Source: Actinomycetes bacterium
GTDB lineage: Bacteria; Actinomycetota; Acidimicrobiia; IMCC26256; Chersky-534
Reading direction: 5' to 3'
NCBI GenBank assembly: GCA_025463865.1
Contig: JAODBH010000218.1
Coordinates: 1 to 53,687, forward strand
Length of the DNA: 53,687 nt
Below, piece after piece: positions 48,095 to 53,687 of this stretch (the first letter of the stretch is position 1; each line of letters opens with the position of its first letter). The notes under the pieces were generated by a model, which saw only the letters and a list, made by a program, of their open reading frames with translations, was not told the DNA's origin and made no database searches. The position numbers and the translations under genes were made by a program.

Positions 48095-48136
48095 TCCACC
48101 TGGCTTGCGCACCCCCGACCGAAGGACGGTTACCAC

Positions 48137-49099
48137 GTGCTCGACTTCCTCGTGAGCGCAGACCTCCTGATCGACGACTTCACCGCGGTCGTCGAGCGCG
48201 CGCAGACCCGTCTCGGCTTCGGGGCGCCGCGTGACAACTGGTTCGGTGGGGCCGAAGGCCGCGGGTTCGAGGTCGTGTTCCTCCGCGCCCAGCCGTCGCT
48301 CAAGGCGGCGCCGACCCGGCTCGAGATCATGGCCTCCCGCTCGATCGACCCGTCGATCCCCATGGCGATGACGCTTCCGCACATGCCCGGTCTCCGCCGG
48401 CATCAGGAGGCGTTCCCGGTCCGCACCCACGGCACCGTGTTCGCGACGAGCGAGATGCAGACGGCGATCGACCGCGTGCGGGAGCTCGGCATCCGGCACT
48501 GGCTCGACGCCAAGAACGAGCTCGCACCGCACGACCGCCTCTGGATCGGAGTATCCGAGGACGGCAAGGACGAATGGATCCCGGGGGACGACGGCGGGCT
48601 CCTCATCGAGCTGGTCGAGTCGGCGTCGATTCCCGGGGTCGTCGAATCCGCGGAGCTCCCCGACCCCACCGACCTGTCGACCATGGAGCCCGGAGCCCTG
48701 GTGCGGATCGTGGCCCGACGATGGTTGGTGCCCGACGTCGATAGCTCGCGCGACGCGTTGCAACACACCTTCGGCGTCGAGATCGACGAAGCCATCCCGA
48801 CCGGGCGGGGCGGCGACGGCCGGGTGCTCACCATCCGACCCGACCATCCGCGCAGCGCCGTCGTCGAGATGATCCAGCCGAGCACCGGAACGGAGGAGGC
48901 CGCGCTCGTCGACCGGCACGGACCCCTACCCTGGCGGATCATCGTCGCGGTCAACGGCCTCGACGCCAAGCGGGAAGACCTCGAACGCCGGGGAACGCCG
49001 TACGAGAACCGCGCCGACCACGTGACCGGCGCCGACAGTGTGGCCGTCGACCCCACGATCCTGAGCGGCGTCCCGATGTCCTTCGTCGACGTGCCCTGA
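48137..49099 (+). CDS. Two-domain VOC-like hypothetical protein
   Basis: ERAQTRLGFGAPRDNWFGGAEGRGFEVVFLRA...; second half VPDVDSSRDALQHTFGVEIDE... Confidence 0.65.
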   Translation: MLDFLVSADLLIDDFTAVVERAQTRLGFGAPRDNWFGGAEGRGFEVVFLRAQPSLKAAPTRLEIMASRSIDPSIPMAMTLPHMPGLRRHQEAFPVRTHGTVFATSEMQTAIDRVRELGIRHWLDAKNELAPHDRLWIGVSEDGKDEWIPGDDGGLLIELVESASIPGVVESAELPDPTDLSTMEPGALVRIVARRWLVPDVDSSRDALQHTFGVEIDEAIPTGRGGDGRVLTIRPDHPRSAVVEMIQPSTGTEEAALVDRHGPLPWRIIVAVNGLDAKREDLERRGTPYENRADHVTGADSVAVDPTILSGVPMSFVDVP

Positions 49100-49107
49100 G
49101 TCGGCGG

Positions 49108-49359
49108 TCAGCCGTCCTTCGCTTCGTCCTCGGGGGCGGTCACGACCTGGGCGGCGGTTGCGAGGCCGTCGGCGAGGTAGGCGATGAGGCGGGATGCGTC
49201 CTCGATCGAGAGCGGGAAGGTCTCGGTGCAGGTGTCACCGCGCCAGACGCTGAGGTTGACCAGGCCCTGATCGAGGTGCCAAGAGGCGCGGAGCGCGGTG
49301 CCGTCCTCGTCGATGAACAGCTCCTTGCCGACGGGAGGGAACGGGTGCACTTCGCCCAT
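49108..49359 (-). CDS. Small hypothetical protein
   Basis: MGEVHPFPPVGKELFIDEDGTALRASWHLDQGLVNLSVWRGDTCTETFPLSIEDASRLIAYLADGLA; protein-like composition. Confidence 0.7.
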   Translation of the reverse strand: MGEVHPFPPVGKELFIDEDGTALRASWHLDQGLVNLSVWRGDTCTETFPLSIEDASRLIAYLADGLATAAQVVTAPEDEAKDG

Positions 49360-49440
49360 GAGCAGAGTGTGGGCCCGGCGAGCTGGAGCTGTCCAGCTGC
49401 TAGCGGCCGGCCCCGGCCTGTCGACTCGGCTCGGCCGCCG

Positions 49441-49932
49441 TCAGGGCGCTTCGAGCAGGGCGGGAAGGAGCTCGGGCCCGTGACGAGTGACGTCGGCGCG
49501 GGTGGGCGCCGACATCGCGAGTCCGGCGAATGTGAACACCGCCGCGACGAGCGTGAGCCAAGGCGTGGCGGTGACGACCGTGGCGAAGAAGCCCACGAGC
49601 TCGACGCAGTTGGACGCGGCGACCTTCAGGAAGAACAGCTGACGGTATTCGCCGCGGACCGCGTCGGGAGTCTCACCGACGATCGGCCGCCGACGCAGTG
49701 CCGCCACGGTCACCAGAGCTGCGATGCCGACCAACACGATCACGCCGAGCCAGACCTCCACCGACGTGCGTGAGCCGTGCCCCGACGTGATGAAGAACGC
49801 AGCCAGCACGATCAGGACATCGGCCTGGACGAAGCTCAACGAGAGCGTTCGCAACTCGGGCAAGGTCGCCCGCCCGCGGGGTCGGACCGGGCTGATGAAC
49901 CGCCACGTGCCGCGCCATCCCGGATCATCCAT
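49441..49932 (-). CDS. Hypothetical membrane protein (four predicted TM)
   Basis: ADVLIVLAAFFITSG, VWLGVIVLVGIAALVTVAAL, WLTLVAAVFTFAGLAM. Confidence 0.65.
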   Translation of the reverse strand: MDDPGWRGTWRFISPVRPRGRATLPELRTLSLSFVQADVLIVLAAFFITSGHGSRTSVEVWLGVIVLVGIAALVTVAALRRRPIVGETPDAVRGEYRQLFFLKVAASNCVELVGFFATVVTATPWLTLVAAVFTFAGLAMSAPTRADVTRHGPELLPALLEAP

Positions 49933-50087
49933 CCGACAGATGTTCCCGTACCCCGTCCGATCGAACCGCAGGGCCCGAGCGCGGGTCAGACGGGCAGGCT
50001 GGGCCCTCGGATGACATTCTTCGGTGGAATCGAATCCGAAGGCGATGTTCGTGCGTGTGTTCGGCAGTGACCGGTTCGGGGGGACGG

Positions 50088-50609
50088 ATGGAAGCGGCGC
50101 CGGCGGATCTCGTGGCGTTCTGCGCCCGGGAATGGTCCCGCCTGGTCGGAACGCTGACGCTCTACACGGGGGACCGCCTCCTCGGTGAGGAGCTGGCCCA
50201 GGAGACGCTGGCCCGTGTGTGTCGCGATTGGGCGCGCATCGGGAATCTGGAGTCTCCCGGAGGTTGGGCGCACCGCGTGGGAGTGAACCTCGCGAACTCG
50301 CACCGACGCCGACAGCGTTCGGCCCGGCGGGCCGCATCCAGGATGGCGCAACGTCCGGACGCGGCGGCGATGACCGATCTCGCGGCGGCCGTGGCGATTC
50401 GCGGGGCGGTGGCGAAGCTTCCGGAGCGTCAACGTCGGGCGCTCGTCCTCCGGTACTACGCCGACCTCTCGGTACGCGAGGTCGCCGACGCGATGCGCGT
50501 CCCGGAAGGCACGGTCAAGACGCTCACCCGCAGGGCGATCGAACGATTGCGGGCGGCAGATCTCCTCGGCGACGCCGAGTTCGAAAGGGAAGCGACCGAT
50601 GTCCACTGA
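50088..50609 (+). CDS. ECF (SigE-like) RNA polymerase sigma factor
   Basis: LLGEELAQETLARVCRDWARI sigma2; LPERQRRALVLRYYADLSVREVADAMRVPEGTVKTLTRRAIERLR sigma4. Confidence 0.9.
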   Translation: MEAAPADLVAFCAREWSRLVGTLTLYTGDRLLGEELAQETLARVCRDWARIGNLESPGGWAHRVGVNLANSHRRRQRSARRAASRMAQRPDAAAMTDLAAAVAIRGAVAKLPERQRRALVLRYYADLSVREVADAMRVPEGTVKTLTRRAIERLRAADLLGDAEFEREATDVH

Positions 50610-51753
50610 ACTGCGCGACACGTTGGAGCTCGGAGCGGGTCAACCCGGATCGACGGCGGACGTCCAGGTCGCCTGGACCCGCGGACGCAAGCTGCGCCGG
50701 CGCCGCACGCTGCGGCGCGGGACCGGCGCGGTCCTGGCTGCATGCATCGTCGTGGCGGGCGTGTACTCCGTCGTCGGCACCGGGAATGACGAACGCGCCG
50801 GACGGCTCTCCGTCGCCACCGACGGAGCCGATCCCGCGGCGGCCGACTTCGCGTTCTCGATGGCGATGCCTGCGGGATGGACGCAGACCTCGCAGTCGCT
50901 CAGCCCCGGCCTGACGGCACCGGCGCGGATCTTTGTCGCGTCGACGTTCGACGCGCCGGCGTCCGGGACGTTTGCACGCGGATGCGCGATCCTTCCGCCG
51001 GCCGAGGCCCTGTCGAAGATGCGATCGGTCGATGCGTTGGTCTGGGTCTTCGAGACCGCCGCTTCGGGTGGCGGCGTGCCTCGCCCGGCCCACCTGGACG
51101 ATGCGGCGGGGTCCGAGCTGCCGTGCGGAGGCGGACCGGTCGCGCCCGGGATCCGCGCCCGCTGGATCCCGTTCACCGAGTCGGGCCGCGACATCTACGC
51201 GGTCGTCGCGGTCGGAGGCGACGCGAGCTCGGAGCGACAAGCGCAGGCATACGCACTGCTGAACTCCATCCAATTCGACGGAACCCCGCCAACAGTCACG
51301 CTTCCGCCCACCGGGCCCCCGGCGACCACGCTCCCGCCCGCGGCCACGACCACCCCGCCGGCCTCGACCGTGCCCGCGGCGAACCTCCCGCCGGCGGACG
51401 CACCGACGGACGCGCGCATCCGGAAGGCCGTGCTCGGATGGCTCGGGACACCAACCGCTGACCTCGCGCCATACGTGGAGGACTTCGCGTCGATCCGGGA
51501 CGTCGAGCTACAAGGCGCGGCGCAACACTCGGCCGCCGAGCTCGCGGCGTACAGCGGTCAGGTCGACTCGGTGACCCTGACGAGTCCCACGACGGCCGAC
51601 GTGCAGTACACGCTGCTCAACGGCGGGCACGTCGTCTTCAGCTCGCTCTCGGGCAGGGTGGTCGAGATCAACGGTCAGTGGATGGTCTCCCGCGAGACGG
51701 TCTGCGACCTCCTGACCCGAGGCGGCCTGCAATGTCCGCCGCGGTCCAGATGA
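50599..51753 (+). CDS. Membrane protein with Pro/Thr-rich linker, putative anti-sigma partner
   Basis: 11-nt overlap with sigma gene; single TM (GAVLAACIVVAGVYSVVG), PPTVTLPPTGPPATTLPPAATTTPPAST linker, C-terminal domain. Confidence 0.7.
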   Translation: MSTELRDTLELGAGQPGSTADVQVAWTRGRKLRRRRTLRRGTGAVLAACIVVAGVYSVVGTGNDERAGRLSVATDGADPAAADFAFSMAMPAGWTQTSQSLSPGLTAPARIFVASTFDAPASGTFARGCAILPPAEALSKMRSVDALVWVFETAASGGGVPRPAHLDDAAGSELPCGGGPVAPGIRARWIPFTESGRDIYAVVAVGGDASSERQAQAYALLNSIQFDGTPPTVTLPPTGPPATTLPPAATTTPPASTVPAANLPPADAPTDARIRKAVLGWLGTPTADLAPYVEDFASIRDVELQGAAQHSAAELAAYSGQVDSVTLTSPTTADVQYTLLNGGHVVFSSLSGRVVEINGQWMVSRETVCDLLTRGGLQCPPRSR

Positions 51754-51858
51754 TGTGGGGGAGTGACGCGCGCCGCTGACTACGACAGGCGCGCGCGCTC
51801 CGTTGCGCCCTACGGTCGGATCCGATGGGATCCGACCGGTGAAAGACGCAGACCTGAC

Positions 51859-52038
51859 GTGAGTTGGAAGCTCTGGCGGGTCGAGGCGCTGGTCGCCGGT
51901 ATCGCGTGCGTCTTCCTGTTGGTGAAGTCGGTGGTCGACGCGTACAGCGGCCACGGTTTCCTCAGCGACCTCGCGTACGGGGTGATCGCGGGCGGTGCAG
52001 CCGCGCTTTGCTGGCGCAACAGCAACGCCCCTCGTTGA
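51859..52038 (+). CDS. Small hypothetical membrane protein
   Basis: SWKLWRVEALVAGIACVFLLVKSVVDAYSGHGFLSDLAYGVIAGGAAALCWRN. Confidence 0.5.
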   Translation: MSWKLWRVEALVAGIACVFLLVKSVVDAYSGHGFLSDLAYGVIAGGAAALCWRNSNAPR

Positions 52039-52111
52039 GCGAGGCGCATTCGGGTACCGTCTCGCGCACACCCACGCCATCCGGGCCGGGCGAGTGGTTC
52101 GAAGAGCGCGC

Positions 52112-52543
52112 ATGAGCCTTCGGAACTTGGGACGCATCGCCGTCGCCTTCTTCATCGGTCTCGCCGGATACGTCCACTACCGGATCTGGAAGGTCGAGTA
52201 CCGCCACGCACCGGTGCGCGAGATGTTCGTCGCCAACTGGGTCCTGTCGGCCGTGATCGCCGTCGGCCTGGTCCTCGTCGTACTCGTGCCGGCCATCCGA
52301 TGGCTCGGTCGCCTGTTGCTCGTCGGCGCACTGCTGCTCGCGGTCGGGAGCATCATCGCGTTCGTGCTGAGCCGCGGGCCCGGCCTCCCGACCTTCCACG
52401 GCACCTTCAAGGAGAGCGGCCTCGAGACCACCGGCAAGTACGTCTTCGACCTCGGGAGTGCGAAGGTGATCCTGGTCTCCGAGTCGATCGCCGCGGTCCT
52501 GTCGATCGTCCTCCTGATCCCGGGTCGGAGGACGCGTCACTGA
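52112..52543 (+). CDS. Hypothetical membrane protein
   Basis: MSLRNLGRIAVAFFIGLAGYVHYRIWKVEYRHAPVREMFVANWVLSAVIAVGLVLVVLVPAIRWLGRLLLVGALLL. Confidence 0.7.
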   Translation: MSLRNLGRIAVAFFIGLAGYVHYRIWKVEYRHAPVREMFVANWVLSAVIAVGLVLVVLVPAIRWLGRLLLVGALLLAVGSIIAFVLSRGPGLPTFHGTFKESGLETTGKYVFDLGSAKVILVSESIAAVLSIVLLIPGRRTRH

Positions 52544-52581
52544 CCTGCCGCGTTCGAGCGGTCACCGGCAACAATGGCGCC

Positions 52582-53589
52582 ATGAAGGCGTGGGCGGTAC
52601 GGGAGCCGGGTCCGATCGACAGCGGGCCACTCGAGCTCATCGAGCGCGAGGAACCTCAGCCGGGGCCGGGCGAGGTGCGAGTCCGGGTGTCGGTCTGCGG
52701 CGTCTGCCGCACCGATCTCCATCTCGCGGAAGGCGACCTGCCGCCGCACGGTCACGAGGTGGTCGTCGGCCACGAGATCGTCGGGGTCGTCGACATGCTC
52801 GGCGACGGTGCGTCGAGGCTCGCGCTGGGCCAGCGGATCGGCATCGCGTGGCTGCGCTGGACGGATGGGGTCTGCCGCTTCTGCCGGCGCGGTGACGAGA
52901 ACCTGTGCGTCGACCCGCGCTTCACGGGCTGGGATGCCGACGGCGGCTACGCCCAGTACGCGGTGGTCGACGAGCGTTACGCCTACGAGCTTCCCGAGCA
53001 GTTCTCCGACGAGAAGGCCGCGCCCCTCCTCTGCGCCGGCATCATCGGCTACCGCGCGTTGCGGAGCTCCGAGCTTCCCGCGGGCGGCAACCTCGGCATC
53101 TACGGCTTCGGCGGTTCGGCCCACCTCGCGGCCCAGGTCGCGATGGCGGAAGGCGCCGCGGTGTTCGTGATGACGCGTTCGGCCGAGGACCGCCGCCTCG
53201 CCACCGAGCTCGGTGCCGCGTGGGTCGGTGACACCTACGACCGACCGCCGGAGCCCGTCGACGCCGCGATCACCTTCGCGCCCGCGGGCGAGATCGTGCC
53301 GGTCGCGATGGAGGCGCTGGATCGCGGCGCGACCCTGGCGGTCGCCGGCATCCACCTGACCGACATCCCCGCATTGCGGTACCAAGAAGACCTGTTCCAG
53401 GAACGCCGGCTCCGCAGCGTGACCGCCAACACGCGCCACGACGGCGAGGAGTTCCTCCGCATCGCGGCCCGGATCGGCATCCAGGTCGAGACCCATCCGT
53501 ACGAGCTCGACCGGGCCGATGACGCCCTGCGCGATCTCGCCCACGACCGCTTCTCCGGCGCCGCGGTCCTGCGCATGCCGCCGGATTGA
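52582..53589 (+). CDS. Zinc-dependent alcohol dehydrogenase
   Basis: CGVCRTDLHLAEGDLPPHGHEVVVGHEIVG, structural zinc Cys cluster CRFCRRGDENLCVDPRFTG. Confidence 0.93.
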   Translation: MKAWAVREPGPIDSGPLELIEREEPQPGPGEVRVRVSVCGVCRTDLHLAEGDLPPHGHEVVVGHEIVGVVDMLGDGASRLALGQRIGIAWLRWTDGVCRFCRRGDENLCVDPRFTGWDADGGYAQYAVVDERYAYELPEQFSDEKAAPLLCAGIIGYRALRSSELPAGGNLGIYGFGGSAHLAAQVAMAEGAAVFVMTRSAEDRRLATELGAAWVGDTYDRPPEPVDAAITFAPAGEIVPVAMEALDRGATLAVAGIHLTDIPALRYQEDLFQERRLRSVTANTRHDGEEFLRIAARIGIQVETHPYELDRADDALRDLAHDRFSGAAVLRMPPD

Positions 53590-53687
53590 CGCCCGCTGGT
53601 CGCGTGCGCGGTGTCCGGCACGGCGGGTTCGATCGCCGCGACATAGCGGTCGAGGAGGCGCCGACCCCATAATTCCGGGATGCCGAA

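Overview
High-GC actinobacterial chromosomal segment; gene order and content suggest an Acidimicrobiia-like lineage (inference). The left ~27 kb is a conserved housekeeping block: hrcA(partial)-dnaJ-rsmE, BldD-like regulator, phoH-ybeY-CNNM/CorC-era, a caa3-type cytochrome c oxidase operon with two trailing cupredoxins, lipid kinase, uppS-recO-glyS-RDD-ppdK-thioesterase-redoxin-dgt-dnaG-rpoD. The right ~26 kb is more accessory. It holds two tRNAs, a catabolic-looking block (RidA, ThuA, two tandem cupins, AllA-like, disulfide reductase, a Cys-version UGSC-family protein, TauD/TfdA), a GT87-like transferase beside a gene remnant, an F420-type LLM oxidoreductase, a PAS-GGDEF-EAL protein, a ZIP transporter, an orphan FtsX-like permease, a P450/VOC/NTF2 cluster, an ECF sigma factor with a membrane partner, and a Zn-alcohol dehydrogenase. 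No CRISPR array, transposase, integrase or phage module was seen. The most interesting signals are non-coding: a 15-bp hairpin that overlaps the 5' end of a tRNA, a 9-bp inverted repeat touching the tauD Shine-Dalgarno, a two-hairpin leader before a c-di-GMP enzyme, a DtxR/IdeR-like box on the ZIP promoter, a 21-bp palindrome upstream of the orphan permease, a bulged palindrome between P450 and VOC, a recurrent -10 motif 6-9 nt from start codons (leaderless architecture), and a CDS starting 2 nt after a tRNA. All calls were made by eye from sequence and the ORF track; no database search was run.
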